From assembly GCA_937907405.1 (NCBI GenBank), contig CALCIC010000506.1, forward strand, positions 1 through 6,182: a stretch of DNA of 6,182 nucleotides. Reading direction: 5' to 3'. The position numbers were made by a program, and so were the translations under genes. This stretch comes from an uncultured Isosphaeraceae bacterium (GTDB lineage: Bacteria; Planctomycetota; Planctomycetia; Isosphaerales; Isosphaeraceae). Below, piece after piece: positions 1 through 6,025 of the stretch (its first letter is position 1; every line of letters starts with the position of its first letter). The notes beneath the pieces were generated by a model. The model worked only from the letters and a program-made list of their open reading frames with translations, was not told the origin of the DNA and did not search any database.

Positions 1-1261
1 GCTCGGTCGCCTTGATTCCGTCGAGGTACTCGGCGGCCGGGCGGGGCGTCCAGCTAAGGAAGTCGGCTCCCCGGCCCTGGCGGTCGCGAGCGACCTCGTA
101 GCCGGCGAGGATCAAACAGGCGGCGGCGTTGCGAGGGTTGACCACCCGCGCCATGTTCCGCCAGGCGTTGACCGCGTCGCTGGCGTGGACGCCGACGGAA
201 TCGCCGTGGACGCTCCCCGGCGGCTTGCCCGGCGCAGCCCAGCGTTCGGGACGTCCCGCATCCCGGAGAACGAGTTGATTGGCCGCCAGCGAGATCGCCT
301 CGCCGATCTCGTCGGGCGCGATCCCATCCGCCAGAGCCGCGGCGACGGCGTCGGCGGCCGAGGCGGGGGACGACTCGAAGACCGTCTTGCACATCGATGC
401 GACCCATTCGTCGCCGGGCCGCTTGGTCCCGGGCGAAGTCCGCGGCAGCTTGTGCTCGTCGAACAGGCGAGGCAGGAGGGCGCGGGGCTCGTCCTCCCCG
501 ACCGGAGGGCGGCCGTTCCGCTCGCTCTTGACGCAGTAGCGGACCGACTGGCGGAGCATCGTGTGGGCCTGATCAGGGCCGACGACGTCGAGCAGCTCCC
601 AGGCGCGGTAGGGGAGGACGACCCGATGGACCTCGGTCTCGTCCTCGACGGCGACGAGCAGGCTGTTGAACGCCTCGTCGGGCGCGCCGCCGGCGATCGC
701 GGCGAACGTGCGCTCGGCCTCGCCGACGTCCTTGCCGCGGACCGCGTCGCGGAGCGCCTCGCCCGAGTTCTGCGAGGCGGAGAGCGCGGCCGGCTTGACC
801 GTCTTGAGCACCTCGGAAGCCGCGCCGCCGTGCTCGTGGATCCGGTTGGTGTTGCGGTAGAGGACCTTCAGCACGGGGAGCGCGCGGCGGTCCTCGGGCA
901 GCTCCTTCGACATGTGGAAGGCGGGGGCGAGGGCCATCAGCGTGTGGAAGCCGACGTAGTCCTCGCCGCCGAACGTCCGGGCGTTGGCCAGCGCGGCGGC
1001 GGCCACGAGCTGCTTCAGCTCGGTCCCCGATTGGAGCTTGCCGACCAGCGCCGGGACGAGGTCCGCGACGGCGGTCTCCTGCATCAGGCTCACCAGCGGC
1101 TCAAGACCGCCGAAGACGAGGCGCTCGCCCCGCTCGTCGTCGCCGGCCCGGGCGGGCGCGAGGCCCATGTCGATCGCCGTGCCGACGCCGACGCTCGCGA
1201 CCAGCATCCCTCGTCCCACGTTCCCCAGAAACTCCCGACGCGTGCGCTGTACGCTCATCAT
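1..1261 (-). CDS. Tat-exported protein of unknown function (3' end beyond window)
   Basis: The frame is open for 420 codons from ATG at 1261 to the left edge with no stop, so the C-terminus is missing. The N-terminus has a Tat signal: TRREFLG at residues 7-13, a weakly hydrophobic stretch to about residue 33, and a likely AxA cleavage site (ARA, 37-39). It is therefore probably exported folded to the periplasm, perhaps with a cofactor. The mature part is mostly helical and soluble, with no membrane segment. His-rich motifs stand out: FHTLMALAPAFHM (105-117), IHEHGG (141-146) and HGDSVGVHASDAVNAWRNMA (352-371). Their spacing could suit metal or cofactor binding, and they recall questin-oxidase-like (DUF4243) proteins, but that is a weak inference. 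A GAAAGG ribosome binding site lies 6 bases before the start; a second ATG follows directly at 1258. The gene diverges from the plus-strand gene at 1474. I do not recognise a named family with confidence. Confidence 0.85.
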   Translation of the reverse strand, partial: MMSVQRTRREFLGNVGRGMLVASVGVGTAIDMGLAPARAGDDERGERLVFGGLEPLVSLMQETAVADLVPALVGKLQSGTELKQLVAAAALANARTFGGEDYVGFHTLMALAPAFHMSKELPEDRRALPVLKVLYRNTNRIHEHGGAASEVLKTVKPAALSASQNSGEALRDAVRGKDVGEAERTFAAIAGGAPDEAFNSLLVAVEDETEVHRVVLPYRAWELLDVVGPDQAHTMLRQSVRYCVKSERNGRPPVGEDEPRALLPRLFDEHKLPRTSPGTKRPGDEWVASMCKTVFESSPASAADAVAAALADGIAPDEIGEAISLAANQLVLRDAGRPERWAAPGKPPGSVHGDSVGVHASDAVNAWRNMARVVNPRNAAACLILAGYEVARDRQGRGADFLSWTPRPAAEYLDGIKATE

Positions 1262-1267
1262 CGTGGT

Positions 1268-1273
1268 CCTTTC
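1268..1273 (-). promoter_or_regulatory. Ribosome binding site of the Tat-exported gene
   Basis: The minus strand reads GAAAGG followed by 6 bases and then ATG ATG. This is a reasonable Shine-Dalgarno match and supports the start at 1261 over later in-frame ATGs. Confidence 0.55.
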
Positions 1274-1309
1274 AGGTGAAGCTCGCGAAAGGCGAGAGCG
1301 CCCTTCGTC

Positions 1310-1326
1310 GACTTGCAAGTCTATCA
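1310..1326 (-). promoter_or_regulatory. Possible extended -10 promoter overlapping a 12-bp palindrome
   Basis: Bases 1310-1321 form the perfect palindrome GACTTGCAAGTC. On the minus strand the overlapping TGATAGACT (1326 to 1318) fits an extended -10 element (TG, one base, then TAGACT, 4 of 6 matches to TATAAT). Transcription would start about 50 bases before the ATG at 1261. No convincing -35 box is visible. A palindrome sitting on a -10 element suggests a repressor site, but this is inference only. Confidence 0.3.
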
Positions 1327-1416
1327 CGATCTTGCGCGCGGCGAGAGCCCCGATTTCACTTCTTGCGCGGGCATGCGGATTCGGGCCAGGAGTGGCGCCG
1401 AGTAGGCGGCGCGGCG

Positions 1417-1448
1417 GTCGACGTGGGATAATGTCCCACGCGGTCGAC
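1417..1448. promoter_or_regulatory. Nested inverted repeat with a GATAAT box, possible operator
   Basis: CGTGGGA (1422-1428) and TCCCACG (1434-1440) are perfect 7-bp arms around a 5-base centre. GTCGAC occurs on both outer sides, at 1417-1422 and 1443-1448. The centre contains GATAAT (1427-1432), one base from a -10 consensus, on the strand of the gene starting at 1474. The element ends 25 bases before that start. No -35 match is found at the right spacing. A regulator-binding site over a promoter is plausible; a 5' leader hairpin is the alternative. Confidence 0.35.
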
Positions 1449-1460
1449 TGATCAGATCCG

Positions 1461-1466
1461 AGGAGG
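1461..1466 (+). promoter_or_regulatory. Shine-Dalgarno AGGAGG deciding the start at 1474
   Basis: AGGAGG lies 7 bases before ATG at 1474. The in-frame GTG at 1468 is only 1 base from it, too close to serve as the start. ATG at 1474 is therefore preferred. Confidence 0.75.
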
Positions 1467-1473
1467 CGTGTTC

Positions 1474-2130
1474 ATGGCCTGGCTCCAGCGGGGAACCCTC
1501 GTCCGTCCTTCGACCGCCGTCGCCGCGACCGCCCTGGTCGCCGCGATCGCGGCGGTCGCCGCCTGGGGATTCCTCGGCGGCGGCGCGAGCCGGCGCTTGC
1601 TCGCGCCGCTCATCGCGTTCCACAAGGCGCGATACGAGATCAACCGCGATCGGTGGCAGCGCGATCTCGATCGGGCGAAGGAGCGGATGGACGGCGTCGA
1701 CAGGGCGTTTTACAACGTGAAGCGGAGCGCGGGCGACGCGTTGAGCCTTCCCTTGAGTTCCAGCCCCTTCTGGAAGGACGCCTGGGAACGGGTGCGAGCC
1801 GAGGCTCGAGGGGTCGTCGGGGAGATCAACCTGGTCGGGGAGCCGCTTCGTGACGCATCAATGCACGAAATGATGACGATCTATCATTTGCACATGAGGT
1901 TCTACTACGAGGAACTTCTCAAGGACGGCGCGGTCCGGCTGCCGACGCTCCCCAGGTCGTTGGAGCTCGATCGGAAGATGATCCAGTTGGCCCTGCTGCA
2001 TAGATATGGAGAGGGCCTGCCGTACGACGACAGGGACGACGAGCGGTATCTCCAGTGGTATTACGAGTCGGAACCTCCCCCACACCTCGCCCACCCGCCC
2101 CGCCGCCCCATTGGAACGATCGAGCATTGA
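1474..2130 (+). CDS. Small single-pass membrane protein, function unknown
   Basis: This encodes 218 residues. An Ala/Val-rich hydrophobic segment at about 14-36, preceded by a short Arg-containing N-terminus, looks like a signal anchor with the bulk of the protein outside the cytoplasm; an uncleaved signal peptide is equally possible. Residues 50-85 are a charged helical stretch, rich in Arg, Asp and Lys, that may form a coiled coil. The centre carries aromatic and His-rich sequence (MHEMMTIYHLHMRFYYEELL, 130-149), and the tail is Pro/His-rich (200-218). No enzyme motif is visible and I do not recognise a family. It has a strong ribosome binding site and high third-position GC, which support a real gene. 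It is divergent from the Tat-exported gene and convergent with the membrane protein gene ending at 2269. Confidence 0.75.
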   Translation: MAWLQRGTLVRPSTAVAATALVAAIAAVAAWGFLGGGASRRLLAPLIAFHKARYEINRDRWQRDLDRAKERMDGVDRAFYNVKRSAGDALSLPLSSSPFWKDAWERVRAEARGVVGEINLVGEPLRDASMHEMMTIYHLHMRFYYEELLKDGAVRLPTLPRSLELDRKMIQLALLHRYGEGLPYDDRDDERYLQWYYESEPPPHLAHPPRRPIGTIEH

Positions 2131-2165
2131 GCTCCCGAGATTCGGTCCAGCGCTCCGTAACGCCT

Positions 2166-2226
2166 CGCGCGGCGATCGTCAGTTCTCTACGGCGTCGAGG
2201 TCGGGGCCTCGGGTGGCGCGGCGGGT
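2166..2226 (-). repeat. Copy A of a 61-bp repeat (perfect 37-bp core), after the membrane protein gene
   Basis: Bases 2190-2226 are identical to 3151-3187 (37 of 37). The adjoining 24 bases (2166-2189 against 3127-3150) match at 18 positions. Read on the minus strand in the frame of the gene ending at 2269, this copy encodes TRRATRGPDLDAVEN and then TGA (2181-2179). Copy B encodes TRRATRGPDLDAEDY and then TGA at the equivalent position. The similarity therefore covers a reading frame, its stop and some 3' flank, as expected of a duplicated gene end. Confidence 0.85.
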
Positions 2227-2268
2227 CGCCGTGATCGATTCGAGCAGGTCTCCTGGCGACGCGTCGGC
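2179..2268 (-). other. In-frame extension beyond the membrane protein stop, encoding the repeated tail
   Basis: After the TGA at 2271-2269 the same frame stays open for 29 codons (2268-2182) and then meets TGA (2181-2179). It reads ADASPGDLLESITA and then TRRATRGPDLDAVEN. Eleven of the first 14 codons end in G or C, in keeping with genuine coding sequence here. It may be a tail cut off by a nonsense change, a readthrough extension, or a copied gene end that landed in frame by chance. The frame and stops are seen directly; the explanation is open. Confidence 0.5.
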
Positions 2269-3030
2269 TCATCCTTCCCACTTCCCCACCATCGACGACT
2301 TGGCTCCGAATTTCCCCGGCTGCTCGGCGAGGACGCGCCGGCCGATCCGGTCGAGAGTCGTCAGGATGATGATGGGACCGACCCCCGCGCTGACCAGGAA
2401 GCCTAGAAAGGCGATAAACGCGAGGGGGGAGAGTGCCTGACCTTTGCCGGCTCCCGTTGAACCGGCCACCATCACAAGGGTCCAGGGTACGAGCACGCAC
2501 AACGTGAAGACTACGATCAGCGAAGCCAGCATCAGCGTTCTGGCCTGATTCACGCCCTCGCCGATCCAGACGCGCATCCCCGATCGGATCGCCCTGAACA
2601 GCCCGGCGGCGGTGAAGGCCGTCGAAGTCAGGAACCCGAGTGGAAAGAGAAGAAAGGCGAAGAAGCACCCGGGCGGCGGGTCCTGCTCCTTCAGCAAGAC
2701 GATGCTCGTCGTCGCGAGGACGGCGAAGGCGGTGAACGCGGCGACGCTCAACTTCCACGCCCCCCACGAGTACGTGAACAGAGCGCAAATCGTGCCGCCC
2801 GCCTTGTCGGGGATCGATCGGGCCAGTCGCCGGCCGTCGCGGAAGTCCTTGATGGAAATCGACAGACATGCGATGGCGACGGAGACCGGCTGAGAGATGA
2901 ACCAGGTCAGGACGACGAGGAGCGACGTCGCCGACGCGTTGAACAGGCGCCTGGACCTCGTCGCGGTCGATCGGACCGGGAAAAGCTCCCAGACCAGATC
3001 CCCAGCCAGCCGGTCGTCGGCGTCGCTCAT
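2269..3030 (-). CDS. Polytopic inner-membrane protein, function unknown
   Basis: This encodes 253 residues with about five membrane helices, near residues 36-58, 92-113, 122-145, 165-189 and 203-226. A hydrophilic N-terminus (1-35) and a basic loop (61-75) suggest cytoplasmic segments. The pattern resembles small YIP1-like or DUF-type membrane proteins, but I see no diagnostic motif and assign no function. GSTGAGKG at 190-197 looks like a Walker A loop but lacks the final Ser/Thr and sits between helices. The start at 3030 has only a weak GGGA ribosome binding site. The gene lies 109 bases after the secretin-like gene on the same strand, so co-transcription is possible. Its TGA at 2271-2269 is followed in frame by 29 more sense codons ending in the repeated tail sequence, so the gene may once have been longer or may be read through. 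Confidence 0.78.
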   Translation of the reverse strand: MSDADDRLAGDLVWELFPVRSTATRSRRLFNASATSLLVVLTWFISQPVSVAIACLSISIKDFRDGRRLARSIPDKAGGTICALFTYSWGAWKLSVAAFTAFAVLATTSIVLLKEQDPPPGCFFAFLLFPLGFLTSTAFTAAGLFRAIRSGMRVWIGEGVNQARTLMLASLIVVFTLCVLVPWTLVMVAGSTGAGKGQALSPLAFIAFLGFLVSAGVGPIIILTTLDRIGRRVLAEQPGKFGAKSSMVGKWEG

Positions 3031-3126
3031 CGTGACGGTCCCGATCGGGAGCAGGACCGACCGCCCCGAGCCTCGGTCGCTGCACCGACCTGTTGTAGCA
3101 TATCCTCGAGGATGTGGGCGCGCCGA

Positions 3127-3187
3127 CGCGCGGCGGCCGTCAATAATCTTCGGCGTCGAGGTCGGGGCCTCGGGTGGCGCGGCGGGT
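3127..3187 (-). repeat. Copy B of the 61-bp repeat, at the 3' end of the secretin-like gene
   Basis: The perfect 37-bp core is 3151-3187. It encodes the last residues of the secretin-like protein (from TRRATRG onwards); the matching flank runs past its stop codon at 3142-3140. The two cores are 961 bases apart in the same orientation and bracket the whole membrane protein gene. Confidence 0.85.
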
Positions 3188-4435
3188 GGTCTTGCGGGCT
3201 CTGGGGGCTGGGGCCGGGTCGTCGGCGGGTTCCTCTTCGTCGTAGTATGAGTCGTCCGAGGGGCGGGCGGCGGTGACGTCGGTGTTGCGGGCGCGGCTGC
3301 TCTTGGCGCGGCCGGCGGTCTCGACGTCGAGGAAGACGAGGACCTCGGTGCCGCTCGGCGCGCCCAGCGGGGTGCCGAACCATCCCCCCTTCTTGTCGAT
3401 GATGCCGGGGTGGATGCCGCCGCTGATCAGCAGGGTCTGGCCCAACGGCCAGTTCTTGACCGTCTGGTCCAGGTGCGTCTGGTACGATACCGGCACGTCG
3501 ATCGACATCTCGCTGGGGCCGATCTCGCGCGGGGCGATGATCTTGGTCCGCTGGAACGACTGCACCGAGTTGACGGTCAGGTCGAGCGCTCCGTCGACCG
3601 CGTCCCCCTCGAAGGCGAGGAGCGGGCTGAGCCGCAGGACGATGCTCTCCTCCAGCTTGTCGGCCTTGGGCTGGAAGCCGGTGCCGGCGGCGCTCTCGCG
3701 CTGGATGCCGCCGGAGAAGGTCCGGGGCTCGGCCGTCTTGATCGTCAACGTCTGGCCGTTGACCATGTCGACCCGCTGGTCCGCGAGCTTGCGGAATCCC
3801 TGCTGGATCTGCATCTGCGAGAGGATCAGCGCGGCGTCCTCCACCCGCATCATCCAGATCTGCTGGCCCTGCGGGCCGCTGCCGACCGACTGCAACCGCG
3901 AGAAGACGGTATGTCGCCAGCGGGTGTCGACGGCCGCGATGAACTGGACGTGGACCGAAAGCACGTCGTCGGTCGCGCCGGTGAACCGCTCCACGACCTC
4001 GTCGACTTGCCTGAGGATCTCGGGACTGTTGTAGGCCCGCAACTCGGTCTTGCTGGCGGACAGGACGGCGAGCTTGTCGCCGTGCCAGTCGTTCGCGCCG
4101 GTGCGGCGGAATATCCAGTCGATGAGCGCCTTCTGCGGATTCTGCTGGTTCTGGGCGACCCGCGTATAACGACCGATCGAGTACCGCTTCCACTGGAAGC
4201 CCGGCTCGTTGCTGAACCCGGCCGGAGGGTCCTCGCCGGCTGGCTCGTCGTCCTCGAACTGAAGCTCGTCGCGGATGGGCTCGGCGGAGGCCTTCGACGT
4301 CGACGACGCCGGCTGGAACCCACGGTCCTCGCGCGTCCGCGTCCTGGGAGCGCGCCTGGCTTCCTGACCGAGCAGGCTCGCGGGGAACATCGATCCGAGT
4401 AACGAAGTCATCAGCAGCGCGGTGCGGCGATTCAT
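3140..4435 (-). CDS. Secretin-like exported protein (degenerate type II/III secretin domain)
   Basis: This encodes 431 residues. A signal peptide covers about 1-23 (MNRRTALLMTSLLGSMFPAS), so export to the periplasm or outer membrane is expected. A disordered Ser/Pro/acidic linker follows (27-80). Residues 100-155 resemble a secretin N-type ring-building domain (alpha/beta, with the LRAYNSPEILRQVDEVVERF stretch). Residues 158-372 are beta-rich and follow secretin order: VHVQFIAAV (161-169), NGQTLTIKT (226-234), SIVLRLSPLL (264-273), then LGQTLLISGGIHPG (331-344) and a closing TEVLVFLDV strand (363-371). The usual secretin ending, with a PLLG...GLF gate region, is not recognisable. The tail (375-431) is acidic, Pro-rich and basic, and ends in the repeated sequence. 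The start at 4435 is preferred because it has GGAGG 9 bases upstream and is followed at once by the signal peptide; the upstream extension to 4585 shows no signal. Secretin homology is moderate; whether it forms a pore is unknown. Confidence 0.8.
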   Translation of the reverse strand: MNRRTALLMTSLLGSMFPASLLGQEARRAPRTRTREDRGFQPASSTSKASAEPIRDELQFEDDEPAGEDPPAGFSNEPGFQWKRYSIGRYTRVAQNQQNPQKALIDWIFRRTGANDWHGDKLAVLSASKTELRAYNSPEILRQVDEVVERFTGATDDVLSVHVQFIAAVDTRWRHTVFSRLQSVGSGPQGQQIWMMRVEDAALILSQMQIQQGFRKLADQRVDMVNGQTLTIKTAEPRTFSGGIQRESAAGTGFQPKADKLEESIVLRLSPLLAFEGDAVDGALDLTVNSVQSFQRTKIIAPREIGPSEMSIDVPVSYQTHLDQTVKNWPLGQTLLISGGIHPGIIDKKGGWFGTPLGAPSGTEVLVFLDVETAGRAKSSRARNTDVTAARPSDDSYYDEEEPADDPAPAPRARKTTRRATRGPDLDAEDY

Positions 4436-4587
4436 GCCAGGAGGCCTCCATGCCGGTCTGGCGAGAAACCATGCATGAGAAGAAGGGCAAGCATGGCAGG
4501 CGTTCCATTCCGTATCCCCGTCCTGGGGATCGCGCCTGGGATCGGCCGGAAACGTAGCAAAGGACCGAATTCCCCTCAAGTCCAATC

Positions 4588-4614
4588 CCCGATCGGCCGA
4601 CGGGCCCGATCGGG
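4588..4614. repeat. Inverted repeat with 9-bp perfect arms
   Basis: CCCGATCGG (4588-4596) and CCGATCGGG (4606-4614) flank a 9-base centre. The element lies about midway between the two divergent genes. It could be an operator, or a hairpin in the leader of the minus-strand gene. Confidence 0.5.
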
Positions 4615-4753
4615 AATCGGGATCGAGAAGGGGCGGAGCGGGGGGGGGCGCGCGACGTCTGAGGGCGTTATGATGGGTAGGCCGACGCGCGGCTTTCTTC
4701 CGCCCCGTCGTCGCTTGATCGTGTACCGCTCGTTCCGTTTCCCGCTTTCTTCC

Positions 4754-4758
4754 AGGAG
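4754..4758 (+). promoter_or_regulatory. Ribosome binding site of the oxidoreductase
   Basis: AGGAG lies 7 bases before ATG at 4766. It fixes the start, against an in-frame upstream ATG at 4475 that would bury the Tat signal behind 97 basic, low-complexity residues. Confidence 0.75.
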
Positions 4759-4765
4759 ACCAACC

Positions 4766-5995
4766 ATGTCGAGCCGTCGCGGATTCCTAGGGACGATGAT
4801 CGGTGGAGCGGCCGGAGTTGCGGTGGCGGGAGCGACGACCACTGCGTCCGCCGCGGCCAGGGGCCGGATTCGGGGCGCGAACGATCGCATCCGGTTCGGC
4901 CTGATCGGCGGCGGCGGCCGAGGCAAGGAGATCCTGAAGGCCGCGATCGGATGTCCGAACGTCGAACCGGCGGCGGTCGCCGACGTCTACACCCGACGGC
5001 TCGACGAGGCCAAGGCGATCGCGCCGGGGGCGTCGACGCACCGCGACTACCGGGCCTTGCTCGACGACAAGTCGATCGACGCCGTGCTGATCGCCACGCC
5101 GCAGCACTTGCACGCGCTGCACTTCGTCGCCGCGATCGAGGCGGGCAAGGACGTCTACCAGGAGAAGACCATGGCGTTCAACCCAAACCACGCGCGGCGG
5201 ATGAGGAACGCGCTGGAGGGTACGGATCGGATCGTCCAGGTCGGCATGCAGATGAACAGCGGCGACGGCGTCCGCAAGGTCCGCGACCATGTCGCGGCCA
5301 AGGACCTGGGCGACGTCGCGATGGTCGAGACCCACCACTTTCGCAACGCCGCCTACGGCGGCTGGATGCGCGACGTTCCCGCCGACTGCACCCCCGAGCA
5401 CGTCGACTGGAAAGCCTTCGAGGGGGAGGCCAGGCACGTCCCGTTCGACCCCCAGCGGTACATCAACTGGCGGTTCTTCTGGGACTACTCCGGCGGCAAC
5501 GTGTTCGAGAACATGGTGCACACGCTGGGCTTCTGGTTCGCCGCCCTCAACCTCTCGATCCCCGAGTCGGTCACCTCCACCGGCGCGAACTACCGGTCCC
5601 CAAAGATGAGCGTGCCCGACACCTTCCAGGTTTCGATGAGCCATCCCGAAAACGTGCTGCTGACGTTCTCGTCGATGTTCGGCAACGGCTACTACGGAGA
5701 AGGCCGCGACCTCGCCTTCGGAACCAAGGGGACGCTCATCCACGGCAGTTCGGACGAGGTCGAGGTGGTCGCCCCGGGCGCCAGGTCCGGCGAGCCGAAG
5801 AAGTCGGCCGGCAGTCACAAGGACCTTACGAGTCTTCACATGCAGAACTTCTTCGACTGCGTCCGGAGCCGGAGCGAGCCGGTCTGCCCGCTGGAGCTGG
5901 GCTTCCGCACCTCGATCGCCTGCCGGATGGCCGTCGACTCCTATCGCCGAGGGACGACCGTCCGCTGGGACCCCAAGACCGAGGAGATCGTCTGA
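4766..5995 (+). CDS. Tat-exported Gfo/Idh/MocA family oxidoreductase
   Basis: This encodes 409 residues. A Tat signal lies at the N-terminus (SRRGFLG, 3-9; hydrophobic to about 30), so the protein is probably exported folded with its nucleotide bound. The Rossmann domain starts at 41, with the dinucleotide loop GLIGGGGRG (45-53), ATPQHLHALH (110-119) and GKDVYQEKTMA (127-137), where Lys134 matches the conserved Lys of the family's EKP motif although Pro is Thr here. The second domain includes INWRFFWDYSGGNVFENMVH (233-252), with His252 at the usual active-site His position. The C-terminus ends WDPKTEEIV, as is common in planctomycete members. The family uses NAD(P) to oxidise or reduce sugars and related compounds; the substrate cannot be told from sequence. 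The start at 4766 is chosen because AGGAG lies 7 bases upstream and the Tat motif follows at once. It stands alone in its direction and is followed by a strong hairpin. Confidence 0.93.
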   Translation: MSSRRGFLGTMIGGAAGVAVAGATTTASAAARGRIRGANDRIRFGLIGGGGRGKEILKAAIGCPNVEPAAVADVYTRRLDEAKAIAPGASTHRDYRALLDDKSIDAVLIATPQHLHALHFVAAIEAGKDVYQEKTMAFNPNHARRMRNALEGTDRIVQVGMQMNSGDGVRKVRDHVAAKDLGDVAMVETHHFRNAAYGGWMRDVPADCTPEHVDWKAFEGEARHVPFDPQRYINWRFFWDYSGGNVFENMVHTLGFWFAALNLSIPESVTSTGANYRSPKMSVPDTFQVSMSHPENVLLTFSSMFGNGYYGEGRDLAFGTKGTLIHGSSDEVEVVAPGARSGEPKKSAGSHKDLTSLHMQNFFDCVRSRSEPVCPLELGFRTSIACRMAVDSYRRGTTVRWDPKTEEIV

Positions 5996-6025
5996 GCGAT
6001 TCACCATCGGCTCGCGCATGGACTC

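Larger units (their letters stand above)
4436..4765. other. 330-bp divergent non-coding region
   Basis: This lies between the divergent secretin-like and oxidoreductase genes. It holds both ribosome binding sites: GGAGG at 4449-4445 on the minus strand, inside the palindrome GGAGGCCTCC, and AGGAG at 4754-4758 on the plus strand. It also holds an inverted repeat (4588-4614), a 9-G run (4640-4648) and a plus-strand TATGAT (4669-4674) that is one base from a -10 consensus but lacks a -35 box. On the minus strand TTGAGG and TACGTT occur with 17-base spacing, a weak promoter candidate. Open frames running into this region from both genes lack signal peptides and look non-coding. Confidence 0.6.

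Noticed and set aside
185..1279. Plus-strand open frame of 364 codons
   Set aside because: It lies opposite the Tat-exported gene. It is rich in Arg, Gly and Ala with no domain or signal, as expected of the complement of a GC-rich gene, whereas the minus strand has a Tat motif, a ribosome binding site and a coherent protein.
2443..2466. Walker A-like GSTGAGKG in the membrane protein
   Set aside because: The final Ser/Thr is missing, there is no Walker B, and the motif sits in a short loop between membrane helices.
3058..3079. GC-rich inverted repeat as an intrinsic terminator after the secretin-like gene
   Set aside because: The stem is only 6 bp with a 10-base loop and no T-run, so it cannot be told from chance in this GC-rich sequence.
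1919..3085. Minus-strand open frame of 388 codons
   Set aside because: It is an out-of-frame shadow of the membrane protein gene, overlaps the plus-strand gene end, and has an Arg/Pro-rich composition without hydrophobic segments.
3410..4402. Plus-strand open frame of 330 codons opposite the secretin-like gene
   Set aside because: It has biased Leu/Arg/Asp/Gly composition, no ribosome binding site and no recognisable domain.
3027..4508. Minus-strand open frame of 493 codons, longer than the chosen gene
   Set aside because: It is one frame off the secretin-like gene. Its product is Arg/Pro-rich low-complexity sequence with no signal peptide or secretin pattern.
4436..4585. N-terminal extension of the secretin-like gene to ATG at 4585
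   Set aside because: It would place 50 residues before a clear signal peptide, while ATG at 4435 has its own GGAGG site.
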